The position numbers and the translations under genes are program-made. A stretch of 64,000 nt of DNA from Nocardia sienata NBRC 100364 (lineage in GTDB: Bacteria > Actinomycetota > Actinomycetes > Mycobacteriales > Mycobacteriaceae): NCBI RefSeq assembly GCF_001613205.1, contig NZ_BDBX01000021.1, positions 124,001-188,000 on the forward strand, written 5' to 3'. Shown one piece after another: positions 18,062-26,702 of the stretch. Positions within the stretch are counted from its first letter, which is position 1, and each line of letters begins with the position of its first letter. The notes under the pieces were generated by a model. That model was not told the origin of the DNA and made no database searches. It saw nothing but the letters and a program-made list of their open reading frames with translations.

Positions 18062-19339
18062 ATGATGCGCACCGGCGCCCACCCGCCCGAGGGGCCCGCC
18101 GGCTCCCGGCCGGATACCGCCGGGCGGCTCCCACCCGACTTCTACCGGCTCTGGGGCGCGTTCACCGCCGGCCAACTGGGCAGCGCCATCGGCGCGGGCG
18201 CGCTCCCGCTGGCGGCGATCCTGCTGGTCGGCGCCTCCGATCTGCAGGTATCGCTGATAGCGGCGTACGCCGGGGTCGCCGCGGCAGCCATCGTGCTTCC
18301 GCTCGGCCCGTTCCTGGAGTTCCGGCGTAAACGCCCCGTCATGGCGGCAGTGGGCATCACGGCGTGCGCTGCCCTGATCTCGGTACCGATCGCCGCCCGG
18401 TTCGGCGTGCTCACCTACGCGCACCTGTGCGTGACAGCGGCGGTACAGACCCTGTGCGCCGTCGTCTTCAACGCCGCGCGCGACGCCCACCTCAAATCCT
18501 TTGTCCCCCAGCAGCACCGGGTCCGCGCCGGCAGCCGGCTGGAGACCACCTTCTGGACCGCGACCACGCTGGGCGGGCCGGTCGGCGGACTGCTGGTCAC
18601 GGTATTCGGGACGACGACCACGCTGATCGTCGATTCGCTCGGGCATCTGGTGTCGGCGCTCGGCATCCGCCGGCTCCGCACGCCCGAAACGCCGCCCGCA
18701 CAACGGAAAAGTAGTCGCCTCACCACAGCCGGGATCAGGGCCGGCTGGACCTACCTCTTCGCGCACCCCACCCTGCACCGGCTGTTCTGGAACGCCATGC
18801 TCTTCGGCGGTTCACTCGTGCTCATCTCGCCGTTGCTGGCGTTGCTCATGCTCCGCGAATTGGGTTTTCCGCCCTGGCAGTACGGGCTGGCTCTCGGAGT
18901 GCCGGGGCTCGGCGGACTATTCGGATCGTGGTGCGCGCCGCGGCTCGTCGCCCGGTTCGGCGCACACGCTGTCCTGCTCGGATCCGGCACGCTGCGCACC
19001 TGCTGGCCCGGACTGCTCGTGCTCGCCGGACGCGGCCCATTCGGGCTCGCCGTCATCCTCGTCGCCGAGACGCTGCTGCTCTTCTGCGCCGGAGTGTTCA
19101 ATCCGGTGTTCGCCGCCTATCGCATGAACCACACCGCCGACGACCATATGGTGCGCGTAGGCACCGCCTGGTCGATCAGCGCCAGATGTGTCCAGCCGGC
19201 GTTCATCGCCCTCGGCGGCGTACTCGCGGCCGTGATCGGCGTGCGCGCGGCGATCGGTGTCGCGGCGCTGGCGCTGCCGGCCAGTGCGGCTCTCCTGCCC
19301 TGGGGTGGCGCGCACGAAGACCAGAAGCCACCCGGGTGA
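18062..19339 (+). CDS. MFS transporter
   Basis: About 425-residue major facilitator protein. After a proline/glycine-rich N-terminal ~25 residues, hydrophobic helices begin at FTAGQLGSAIG; the inter-helix loop LEFRRKRPVMAA corresponds to the MFS A-motif. The pattern resembles the EntS/tetracycline-like exporter group. The substrate is unknown. The start is uncertain (GTG 18047 or ATG 18062/18065) and no clear ribosome-binding site is seen. It converges on the response-regulator gene, 14 nt away. Confidence 0.85.
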   Translation: MMRTGAHPPEGPAGSRPDTAGRLPPDFYRLWGAFTAGQLGSAIGAGALPLAAILLVGASDLQVSLIAAYAGVAAAAIVLPLGPFLEFRRKRPVMAAVGITACAALISVPIAARFGVLTYAHLCVTAAVQTLCAVVFNAARDAHLKSFVPQQHRVRAGSRLETTFWTATTLGGPVGGLLVTVFGTTTTLIVDSLGHLVSALGIRRLRTPETPPAQRKSSRLTTAGIRAGWTYLFAHPTLHRLFWNAMLFGGSLVLISPLLALLMLRELGFPPWQYGLALGVPGLGGLFGSWCAPRLVARFGAHAVLLGSGTLRTCWPGLLVLAGRGPFGLAVILVAETLLLFCAGVFNPVFAAYRMNHTADDHMVRVGTAWSISARCVQPAFIALGGVLAAVIGVRAAIGVAALALPASAALLPWGGAHEDQKPPG

Positions 19340-19353
19340 CCGGCGAATCGTGT

Positions 19354-20013
19354 TCAGGGCTCGATGAGTCCGGCGCGGATGGCATAGCGGGTCAGCGCCA
19401 GCCGATCGCGCAACCCCAGCTTCTGCAGGATATTGGCCCGATGCCGGTCCACGGTCTTCACACTGATGACCAGGTCACCGGCGATCTCGCGCGACGAATA
19501 CCCCTCCGCGACCAGTTTGACGATCTCCTCCTCGCGCGGGGTGAGCAGACTGCTCGGCAGGGGCTCGTCGCGGTCGGCCTGCTGCAACCAGTCGCGGATC
19601 AGGGAGTTCACCGCGCCGGGATACAGATAGGACTCGCCGCGCAGTGTCGCCCGGCAGGCCTCGAGCAGATCACGGTCGGCCACGGATTTCAGTACATAGC
19701 CGGAGGCCCCCACCCGTAACGATTCGAAGAAGTACTGCTCGTTGTCGTACATCGACAGCATGAGGATCCGCACATGTGGGGCGGCACGGTGGATTTCGCG
19801 AGCGGCCTGGATCCCGGTCATCCGCGGCATGGCGATATCCAGGATCGCGAGGTCGACGGGGACGTGACCGATCTGCTGCACCGCCTCGTAACCGTTGGCG
19901 GCCTCGGCGACAACCGTGAGATCGGGTTCGGCGTCGAGGATCAATCGCAGTCCGGAGCGGACGAGCGCGTGGTCGTCGGCGAGCAGGACGCGGGCCACCG
20001 CCGGGCTCGTCAC
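19354..20013 (-). CDS. NarL/FixJ-family response regulator
   Basis: 219-residue two-component regulator. The receiver domain (about 6-120) has the acidic pocket DDH, phosphoacceptor Asp in LAILDIAMPRM, and the conserved Lys in GYVLKSV. The LuxR-type helix-turn-helix follows (about 150-215): LTPREEEIVKLVAEGYSSREIA and TVDRHRANILQKLG. The start is GTG at 20013, preceded by AAAGGAGC, overlapping the stop of the sensor kinase gene (GTGA). It is the obvious partner of that kinase; target genes are not evident. Confidence 0.93.
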   Translation of the reverse strand: MTSPAVARVLLADDHALVRSGLRLILDAEPDLTVVAEAANGYEAVQQIGHVPVDLAILDIAMPRMTGIQAAREIHRAAPHVRILMLSMYDNEQYFFESLRVGASGYVLKSVADRDLLEACRATLRGESYLYPGAVNSLIRDWLQQADRDEPLPSSLLTPREEEIVKLVAEGYSSREIAGDLVISVKTVDRHRANILQKLGLRDRLALTRYAIRAGLIEP

Positions 20014-21023
20014 GGCGTGCTCCTTTCGCCTCGATGCGGAATCCGCAGACAGATCTCGGTGCCGTGCCCCGGGGGCGACTCGATGGCCAGGGTGGCGTCT
20101 ACCAGCAGCGCGCGTTCGCGCATCCCGCGGATACCGGCACCGTCCTCGGCCACCCCGCCGCGTCCGTCGTCGCAGACCCGCAGCACCAGCGAATCGCCGA
20201 GCACACGCAGGCTCAGCCCGACCCGGTGGGCGCCGGCGTGCCGGGCGATATTGGTCAGGCTCTCCTGGGCCACCCGGTAGCAGACGAGTTCGATATCGGG
20301 GTCCAGCCGTGGCAGTTTCCGGTCGACGTCGCGGGTGACACCGATACCGGCCGTCGAGCCGAATTCGCTGCACAGCGCGCTGAGGGCGCTGGACAGGCCG
20401 AGATCGTCCAGCACATCGGGCCGCAAGCGCCGCGCGATCCCCCGTACCTCGTCCAGGCAGGCGCGCACGGTCTCCTGGGCACCGTGCAGGACGTCGACGA
20501 CGTCGGCGGGAGCGCGGTCGGCGGCCCGCTTCATCGACAGCAGCGCCACGGTCAGGCTCTGGCCGATCTCGTCGTGCAGTTCCCGCGCGATCCGCCGGCG
20601 CTCGCCCTCCTGCGCGGCCAGGGCGGACGCACTGGCAGCCGCCCGTTCGGATTCGAGCCGGTCGACCATGGCGTTGAATGAGTCGATCACCCGGGACAGG
20701 TCACCGTTGCCGCGCTCGTCGAGCCGGCCGCTGCGCCGCAGCGGGTCCACCCGGCGCATGGAGACGACGAGCTGATCGAGTGGAGCCAGGCTGGTCCGCA
20801 GCAGGAAGGCGTTGGCCGCCAGGATCACCGCCAGCCCCACCGCCAGCACCGGTATCTCGGTCAGCCGCACCCGCGACGACACGGTCGCCGGCGAGACCGC
20901 CAGCACCAGGGTGCCGAGCGTGAAGACCAGTCCGTTGATGAGGAAGATCCGCCGGAACAGCGCGTCGACCGGGGTCCGGGTGTGGTGCCGGAACAGGCCG
21001 ATTCCAGTAGCCGGACGGTCCAT
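20010..21023 (-). CDS. Sensor histidine kinase (HisKA_3/LiaS-NarX type)
   Basis: About 337-residue membrane kinase. Two transmembrane segments (LFRRIFLINGLVFTLGTLVLAV and a second ending FLLRTSLAPL) flank a very short external loop, so it probably senses a membrane or intramembrane signal. A HAMP-like linker follows, then the HisKA_3 phosphoacceptor RRRIARELHDEIGQSL and a C-terminal ATPase with DDGRGG and GIRGMRERA. The start is uncertain: ATG 21023, or ATG 21059, which adds 12 residues. It is divergent from the KhtT-like/CBS/transporter operon 176 nt away, which may be a target (inference from position only). Confidence 0.9.
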   Translation of the reverse strand: MDRPATGIGLFRHHTRTPVDALFRRIFLINGLVFTLGTLVLAVSPATVSSRVRLTEIPVLAVGLAVILAANAFLLRTSLAPLDQLVVSMRRVDPLRRSGRLDERGNGDLSRVIDSFNAMVDRLESERAAASASALAAQEGERRRIARELHDEIGQSLTVALLSMKRAADRAPADVVDVLHGAQETVRACLDEVRGIARRLRPDVLDDLGLSSALSALCSEFGSTAGIGVTRDVDRKLPRLDPDIELVCYRVAQESLTNIARHAGAHRVGLSLRVLGDSLVLRVCDDGRGGVAEDGAGIRGMRERALLVDATLAIESPPGHGTEICLRIPHRGERSTP

Positions 21024-21198
21024 GACCTCAGTGTGGCGGTCGGTTCCCGGGCTGTCCATGGGGTGCGACACCCATCTTCCGGACACTTCGCTACACAACC
21101 CCGGCCACCGGAGATGGGTAGCGGCACCGATGGCCGCCGATATCGCCGGACGCCGAAACTGGGAACCGAGAAAACCGGCTGCGGGAGGAGCGTTCGAC

Positions 21199-21474
21199 GT
21201 GGACATCGACCGCGGCACCATACCGGGCCAGGGCACCGTGCACCATCTGCTGACCCGCGGCGGTGATCGCTTCGCCCTGGTCACCGGCACCGACGGCGAG
21301 AAATGCCTCCACGTCTACCACACCGCCCGCGACGAACCCGTCCACTCCATCGCGCTGGGCCCCGACGAAGCCGATCAGCTCGCCGAACTGCTGCACAGCA
21401 GACCCCTGCCCGACCGGGTGGCCCGGCTGGAACGGCTGATGGACCAGTTCACCGGCGACAGGAACCGGCCATGA
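21199..21474 (+). CDS. KhtT-like antiporter regulatory subunit, N-terminal domain only
   Basis: 91-residue protein matching the N-terminal domain of cation:proton antiporter regulatory subunits (KhtT type): [30 protein letters not shown], and [16 protein letters not shown]. Family members normally continue into a TrkA-C (RCK-C) ligand-binding domain; that domain is missing and the protein ends in a charged helix. It could gate or tether the ArsB/NhaD transporter encoded two genes downstream. The GTG start is chosen for the strong GGGAGGAG site 8 nt upstream; the open frame extends further back without coding character. It overlaps the next gene by 4 nt (ATGA). Confidence 0.75.
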   Translation: MDIDRGTIPGQGTVHHLLTRGGDRFALVTGTDGEKCLHVYHTARDEPVHSIALGPDEADQLAELLHSRPLPDRVARLERLMDQFTGDRNRP

Positions 21475-21968
21475 CAACCCTTTCCCCGCACGCGCGACGG
21501 GACCATCCGATGCAAGCACACGAGATCGCGGTCCAGCTGCCGACCGTCCGCACCGGCGACCCCGTCGCCAAGGCCATGCGGTTGATGGTGGTCAACCGGC
21601 TACCCGGCCTCATCGTGGCCGACGACGCCGGTCGACCCGTGGCGGTCCTGCCCGGCACCCAGGTCCTGCGGCTGGCCATCCCCACCTCCTACCAGAACGA
21701 CCCCGCGCTGGTGCGCACCATCGACGAAGTGCACGCCGGAGCGTTCTGGCGTGAACTGGGCGATCTCACCGTGAGCGACTGCCTGCCCGAACACGCGCCG
21801 CGCCCGGCCGTGGTACGCCGCGACGCCACCCTGCTGGAGATCGCCGCCCTCATGGCGCAACGGCACAGCCCCCTGGTCGCCGTGGTGGATCGCACGCGCA
21901 CCCTGGTCGGCGGCATAACCCTCGAACGACTACTGATCAGCCTGGCCGTCGCCGGGCCCGATGACTGA
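21471..21968 (+). CDS. CBS-domain protein
   Basis: 165-residue protein made of a CBS pair: the first CBS around residues 25-65 ([32 protein letters not shown]), the second around 110-160 ([31 protein letters not shown]). Such pairs bind adenine nucleotides and control attached or partner proteins, commonly ion transporters. It has no catalytic domain of its own, so it is inferred to regulate the adjacent transporter. It is coupled to the KhtT-like gene by ATGA, with the transporter 29 nt downstream. Confidence 0.88.
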   Translation: MTTLSPHARRDHPMQAHEIAVQLPTVRTGDPVAKAMRLMVVNRLPGLIVADDAGRPVAVLPGTQVLRLAIPTSYQNDPALVRTIDEVHAGAFWRELGDLTVSDCLPEHAPRPAVVRRDATLLEIAALMAQRHSPLVAVVDRTRTLVGGITLERLLISLAVAGPDD

Positions 21969-21997
21969 TCCGCCGGGCCGAGGGGAGGCGCGCGCCC

Positions 21998-23281
21998 ATG
22001 AACCAGATCCTGGCGGTCGTCGTATTCGTCGGGGCGTTCTGGTTCATCGCCACCGAACGCGCGGACAAGGTGAAGGTTGTCCTGGTCGCCGCGGGGCTGA
22101 TGACCGTGCTCGGTCTGATACCCGGCGAGGAGGTCTTCTACAACGCCCACGTCGGCATCGACTGGAATGTGATCTTCCTGCTGCTCGGCATGATGGTCAT
22201 CGTCGGCGTCATCAAACAGACCGGGCTGTTCGACTTCCTCGCCATCTGGGCCGCGAAACGCTCCCGCGGCAGTCCGTTCCGGCTGATGGTGATGCTGATG
22301 ATCATCACCGCGGTCGCCTCGCCGCTCCTCGACAATGTCACCATCATCATGCTCGTCGCGCCGGTCACCATCGTGGTGTGCGGACGGCTGGGTTTCGCCG
22401 CGCAACCGTTCCTCATCGCCGAGGTGCTCGCCGCCAATATCGGCGGCGCGGCCACCCTGGTCGGCGATCCGCCCAACATCATCATCGGTAGCCGCGCGGG
22501 CCTGACCTTCAACGATTTCCTGCTGCACATGGCCCCGGCCGTGGCCGTGATCTTCGCGCTGTTCGTGCTGTTCACCCGCTGGCTGTTCCGCGCGCATCTG
22601 CGTCACCGCTCCGAGCACATCGAGACGGTGGCGGCCCTGCAGGAACGCCGGGCCATCACCGATCCGCGCCTGCTCACCCGGGCGCTGCTCGTACTGGCCG
22701 GGGTAGTGGTGGGTTTCGGCCTGCATTCGGTGCTGCACGTGGCGCCGTCGATCATCGCGTTGCTCGGCGCGGGCGCCATGGTGCTGATCTCCCGGCTCGA
22801 TATCGGCGAGATCCTGCGCGAAGTCGAATGGAGCACCCTGGTCTTCTTCATGGGCCTGTTCGTCATGGTCGCCGGTCTCGTGCACACCGGCGTGATCGAG
22901 CTCCTCGGCGACGCCGCCGTCGCCGCGTTCGGCGATAATCCGCTCTTCGCCTCGGCAGTACTGGTTTTCGGCTCAGCTGTCGTGGCCGCGTTCATCGACA
23001 ACATCCCCTATACGACCACCATGGCGCCGGTGGTCGAGGGGCTGGTCGAACAGACTCCCGATCACGGGCAGAGCCGCGCGCTGTGGTGGGCGTTCGCCTT
23101 CGGCGCGGATTTCAGCGGGAACGGCACGGCGGTCGCCGCGAGCGCCAATGTGGTGGCTCTCGATATCGCGCGCCGGGCCGGGCACCGGATCACCTTCTGG
23201 CAGTTCACCAGGTACGGCATCGTGGTAACGGCGCTCAGCTGCGTCCTGGCCTGGGCTTATGTCGCGGTCCGGTATTTCTGA
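21998..23281 (+). CDS. ArsB/NhaD-family (SLC13-like) ion transporter
   Basis: 427-residue integral membrane protein with about 11 hydrophobic segments. It carries the duplicated ion-transporter superfamily hairpin motifs: SPLLDNVTIIMLVAPVT with IGGAATLVGDPPNIIIG, and in the second half AAFIDNIPYTTTMAPVV with GADFSGNGTAVAASAN. These match ArsB/NhaD-type Na+/H+ antiporters and anion permeases. A Na+/H+ or organic-anion role is likely; no arsenic genes are nearby, so arsenite efflux is unlikely. It is the last gene of an operon with a KhtT-like subunit and a CBS protein. Ribosome-binding site GGGGAGG. Confidence 0.9.
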   Translation: MNQILAVVVFVGAFWFIATERADKVKVVLVAAGLMTVLGLIPGEEVFYNAHVGIDWNVIFLLLGMMVIVGVIKQTGLFDFLAIWAAKRSRGSPFRLMVMLMIITAVASPLLDNVTIIMLVAPVTIVVCGRLGFAAQPFLIAEVLAANIGGAATLVGDPPNIIIGSRAGLTFNDFLLHMAPAVAVIFALFVLFTRWLFRAHLRHRSEHIETVAALQERRAITDPRLLTRALLVLAGVVVGFGLHSVLHVAPSIIALLGAGAMVLISRLDIGEILREVEWSTLVFFMGLFVMVAGLVHTGVIELLGDAAVAAFGDNPLFASAVLVFGSAVVAAFIDNIPYTTTMAPVVEGLVEQTPDHGQSRALWWAFAFGADFSGNGTAVAASANVVALDIARRAGHRITFWQFTRYGIVVTALSCVLAWAYVAVRYF

Positions 23282-23382
23282 GCGGCCACCTGGCAGGCCA
23301 CGGCACGGTCCGGTATATCCGACCGGCGCGGGCCAGGCCGCCGACCGCCAAGCCACGTTGCGGCTCAAATACTTCAGAGGGG

Positions 23383-24750
23383 CTACACCGCCACGCGCTC
23401 GGTATCGGCCTCGGGGAGCGGCGGCAGTTCCAGGTTCGCCCTCAGGGTGGCGCCGAGGTAGTCGGAGCCGACGATATCGCGGCGGCGTAGTTCCGGTAGC
23501 AGACCGCCTGTGACGAAATCCCGGGTGCGGGGATCGTCGAGGCCACCCAATGAGATGATGTCGAGCACTCCCGCCCGATACCTTTCTTCGATGGCATCGG
23601 CCAACTGCTCCGGCGTACCCGCCGCCGACCAGTGGCCGGTGTGCCGCGCTTCCAGTATCAGCTCACGCAGGGTGCGCCCGGAACCGGCGAGGCGCGCGAA
23701 GATCTCCACCCGTCCACGCCGTCGATGCACCGAATTTGGCTCAGGGAGAACGCTTTCCGGGAGCGGCCGGTCCAGCGGGAGATCGGAGAGGTCGACCCCG
23801 CCGCCGAGCATATCCGCGAGCAGCGCGCGGCCGGCTTCGAAATCGAACGACTCCTCCTGCTCCCGGACCAGCCGCGCGGCCTCGGCTTCGGTCGCGCCAT
23901 AGGTGGCGTGAAAGGAGCTGAAAATATACGGCAGCCCCGCCGGCCGACCCAGTTCGCGGGCCCGGGCCCGGATCTTGCCGGTGTACACGCGGGCGTCGTC
24001 GAGTGTGGTGAGCGAAGTGAACACGGCCTCGGCGAAGCGGGCACCGAGTTCGATCCCGCCCGCCGACTGGCCGGCCTGGAACTGCACCGGGCGCCGCTGC
24101 GGTAGCGGCGGGATGTTCAGTGGACCGCGCACGGTGAAGTACTCGCCCCGGTAGTCGATCGGGTGCACCCGGGCCGGATCGAGTACGGCACCACCGCGGC
24201 CGTCCGGGGTGAGTGCGCCCCGCCCCCACGAGTCGAAGAGGGCGTGCACCACTTCCAGCGATTCCGCGGCACGCGCATAACGCTGTTCCGGACCGGGCAA
24301 CTCCTGATCGCTGTAGTTCTCCTCGCCCAGCGACGAGGTGACGGCGTTCCAGGCGGACCGGCCGTTGCTCACATGATCGAGGGTGCCGAACAGGCGGGCC
24401 AGGTTGTAGGGGTGGTGGAAGGTGGTGGTGACCGTGGCGATCAGCCCGATCTGCTTCGTCACCGAACTCAACGCCGAGAGGTAGATCAGCGGCTCCTGCG
24501 CGCCGATCGCCCTCTGCGCGCCGAAGCCGAGCAGATCGGCCGCGAAGAGCGCGTCGAACCTGTACTCCTCGGCGACCTCGGCCACGGTGATCGCGGTGTC
24601 GAGTGTCGACCGGCCCGGGTCCACCGCCGCCGCGTAGATATCGGTACCGCCACTGACTCCGGTGACCGTTTTGAGATGCCGTCGAGGTCTGCTGCGCGAT
24701 ACCACCGTCCGACGATAAGGCGCAGGCCGGGGCCTCGGGCAGCCTTTCAC
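23383..24750 (-). CDS. Luciferase-like FMN-dependent monooxygenase (NtaA/DszA type), N-terminus doubtful
   Basis: Flavin-dependent oxygenase of the NtaA/SnaA/DszA/DmoA group. Family blocks are FDALFAADLLGF, IGLIATVTTTFHHPYNLARLFGTLDHVSNGR, AWNAVTSSLGEENY, and FQAGQSAGG. These enzymes use FMNH2 from a separate reductase to oxidise sulfur- or nitrogen-containing substrates; the substrate here is unknown. The N-terminus is odd: relatives begin about 25 residues earlier with a first beta strand (LHLN-type, then HPxAWR), which I cannot find in any frame. What precedes TDIYAAAVD is an arginine-rich stretch without family character. The start could be GTG 24750 or GTG 24705. The gene may be 5'-truncated and inactive. 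Confidence 0.75.
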   Translation of the reverse strand: MKGCPRPRPAPYRRTVVSRSRPRRHLKTVTGVSGGTDIYAAAVDPGRSTLDTAITVAEVAEEYRFDALFAADLLGFGAQRAIGAQEPLIYLSALSSVTKQIGLIATVTTTFHHPYNLARLFGTLDHVSNGRSAWNAVTSSLGEENYSDQELPGPEQRYARAAESLEVVHALFDSWGRGALTPDGRGGAVLDPARVHPIDYRGEYFTVRGPLNIPPLPQRRPVQFQAGQSAGGIELGARFAEAVFTSLTTLDDARVYTGKIRARARELGRPAGLPYIFSSFHATYGATEAEAARLVREQEESFDFEAGRALLADMLGGGVDLSDLPLDRPLPESVLPEPNSVHRRRGRVEIFARLAGSGRTLRELILEARHTGHWSAAGTPEQLADAIEERYRAGVLDIISLGGLDDPRTRDFVTGGLLPELRRRDIVGSDYLGATLRANLELPPLPEADTERVAV

Positions 24751-25079
24751 TCACCGTGATTCGCCGGTGGTCGCGCATCGCACCGCGCCGCCCCGGCCCG
24801 CTCCGTCATCCCCCCTCGGATCACGGAGCGGCCCGACCACCCATCCATCCCCGCGGGCACCGGCCCACCCGGTCGCGGGGCGGCGGCCGGCCGTCGCCGG
24901 TCCTTCGATGGCCCGCGGGCCGATCTGGTCGGCCACTGCCCGGGCATACCGCGCGTGCGTGAGCTCCGCGGTCGCCTGCCGCACGGTGCCGTCCGCGGTG
25001 GTCCCGGGAACATATGTCCGAATTCATCAGTGCCCGACACGCTTTCGACGACGGCGAGATCGTTTTCCGCGGTGCTTGA
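24751..25079. other. 329-bp intergenic region, nothing recognisable
   Basis: Short overlapping open frames on both strands lack coding character. It is downstream of the WGR gene and upstream of the monooxygenase gene. If the monooxygenase is truncated, its lost 5' end should map here, but no trace was recognised. Confidence 0.4.
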
Positions 25080-26504
25080 TCAGGTCAGCCGGCGGATGTC
25101 GCCGCGCACCCGGTAGAAGCCGCCGCGCGCCGATTCGGCCACCCCGTCCACCACGTAGCGGGTGCCGGCCTGCCGGATATCCCGGGGGAACTGCACATTC
25201 CATTCCCGCCGGTAGCCCGGCGAGACGATATGGACGCGCAGGCGCCCACCCACATCGATACATTCGACGACCACGCCGCCATCGGCTTCGGTGGCCACCT
25301 CCACGGTGCTGCTGGGCACCACGGCGGTCAGCGGCGGCGCCTTCACCGAGACGGTCTGCGGCAGCACACCCTGTTCGGCGTCGCGGACCGCGGTTTCGCT
25401 CACATCGAGGCAGGCCAGGGTGCCGGCGGTGGTGACGAGATACAGCCGGTCGTCGTGGTACTGCATCGAATACGCCGAACCGCAGCCGGTACCGAGTTTC
25501 CAGAGCCGGCGGCCGTCGGCGTCGAAGCAGTACACCGACGAATAGTTGTCACCGGCGAAGACATAGCGCCCGTCCGGCGAGGCCGCGCACGAGTACACCG
25601 CGGCATCGCACTGGAACGCCCGGTCGGCACGGCCGGCCTTGTCCAGCATGCGCACCTGGTTGCGCGCGGTACCGGCATACACCGCCTCGGCTTCTTGCCA
25701 GCCGAACAGCACCGCGCCGCCGGTGCCGCGGTGCCACTGGTGGTTTCCGGAGCTCAGATCGTATTTGGTGACCCCACCCGAATGCCCGTGGTACACCCCG
25801 TCCGCGTCGATGCGCACCATCCAACCCGAATCGCCGTCGCTGCGCCGCGACCACAGCGATTCCTCTTCGTGGTCGATCACGGTGAGGCCGCCCTGCACAT
25901 CGGAGACCCCGAGAATGCCGTCGTGGATATCGAGCCAGTAGATATCGACGTCGGCGGCGATATCGTAGGCCGCCCGCGGCACCTTGCCCGACAGATCGTA
26001 GACCCGGCCGTCGTCGCAGCCTGCGTAGATCCAGAAGTCGTCGGCGACAATGCATTTGACCGCATCGGGCAGGCGGAAGCGACCGGTCACCGCACCTGCC
26101 GGGGTGAGCGTGAAGACGTCGCCGTTCTCGTTGCCCACCCAGCAGCGCTCGGAGTCGATGAAGATACCGAACGCCGCGGCCCCCGAATCGAAGGTCCACA
26201 GCACCGGCGCGGTCCGGGCGGTGGAACGCCCGCTGGTGATCGCGCGGCGGGTGACCGGCCGCGCCGCCCGCGCGCCCGGGACGGCGGGAGCATAGCCCTT
26301 ACGGACCTTCTCGCCGATCTTCTTCTGGGCCGCCGCCTGCGCCTTGCGCGCGTCGGCGAAAGAGCTGACCTTGCTCTGCCCCTGGTCACCGATCCGCCCG
26401 TATCGGATCGTCACCCGGGTGCCGTCCACCGCGACCTCGTAGAACTTGTGCGCCGACCCTCCTTCCTCCGACAGTTCGAGATAGGTCGTGGTTGCCGTGG
26501 TCAT
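25080..26504 (-). CDS. WGR-domain / beta-propeller protein
   Basis: 474-residue protein of unknown role. Residues 1-80 form a WGR domain (YLELSEEGGSAHKFYEVAV, then the core YGRIGDQGQ in place of the usual WGRIG, and ADARKAQAAAQKKIGEKVRKGY). WGR domains are best known as DNA-end/nucleic-acid contacts in PARPs and in MolR-like proteins. After a basic linker, residues about 100-400 show repeated ~40-residue units (WVGNENGDVFTL, IYAGCDDGRVYDL, VFAGDNYSSVYCFD), typical of a PQQ/WD-like beta propeller, and the C-terminus is beta-rich. No signal peptide is seen, so it is probably cytoplasmic. ATG at 26504; transcribed divergently from the NDH-2-like gene. Confidence 0.85.
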   Translation of the reverse strand: MTTATTTYLELSEEGGSAHKFYEVAVDGTRVTIRYGRIGDQGQSKVSSFADARKAQAAAQKKIGEKVRKGYAPAVPGARAARPVTRRAITSGRSTARTAPVLWTFDSGAAAFGIFIDSERCWVGNENGDVFTLTPAGAVTGRFRLPDAVKCIVADDFWIYAGCDDGRVYDLSGKVPRAAYDIAADVDIYWLDIHDGILGVSDVQGGLTVIDHEEESLWSRRSDGDSGWMVRIDADGVYHGHSGGVTKYDLSSGNHQWHRGTGGAVLFGWQEAEAVYAGTARNQVRMLDKAGRADRAFQCDAAVYSCAASPDGRYVFAGDNYSSVYCFDADGRRLWKLGTGCGSAYSMQYHDDRLYLVTTAGTLACLDVSETAVRDAEQGVLPQTVSVKAPPLTAVVPSSTVEVATEADGGVVVECIDVGGRLRVHIVSPGYRREWNVQFPRDIRQAGTRYVVDGVAESARGGFYRVRGDIRRLT

Positions 26505-26702
26505 ACTGATCCCGCTCGTCGTCGTTGCGCTTCGACGCGAAAAGTAGCAACGGGCACCGACATACGGCAGATCCTCGAGATCTCACCGCGGAACCCGCAG
26601 CCACGGAGTCCGCGTGCACCGGCCGAGACGGCGCTCACACCGCGTCACGCACCCCGGCCCGCTCTCGTCTCCAGTAGTAGGAATCCAGAGAACGGAGCCA
26701 CC

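Noticed and set aside
24640..24780. A frameshift restoring the missing N-terminus of the flavin monooxygenase
   Set aside because: The other two frames over this stretch were read and do not contain the expected first strand or HPxAWR-like motif.
25230..26702. Extension of the NDH-2-like gene over the WGR gene as a giant N-terminal domain
   Set aside because: The extension is antisense to the WGR/propeller gene, is His/Arg-rich, and the FAD motif and ribosome-binding site place the true start at 26703.
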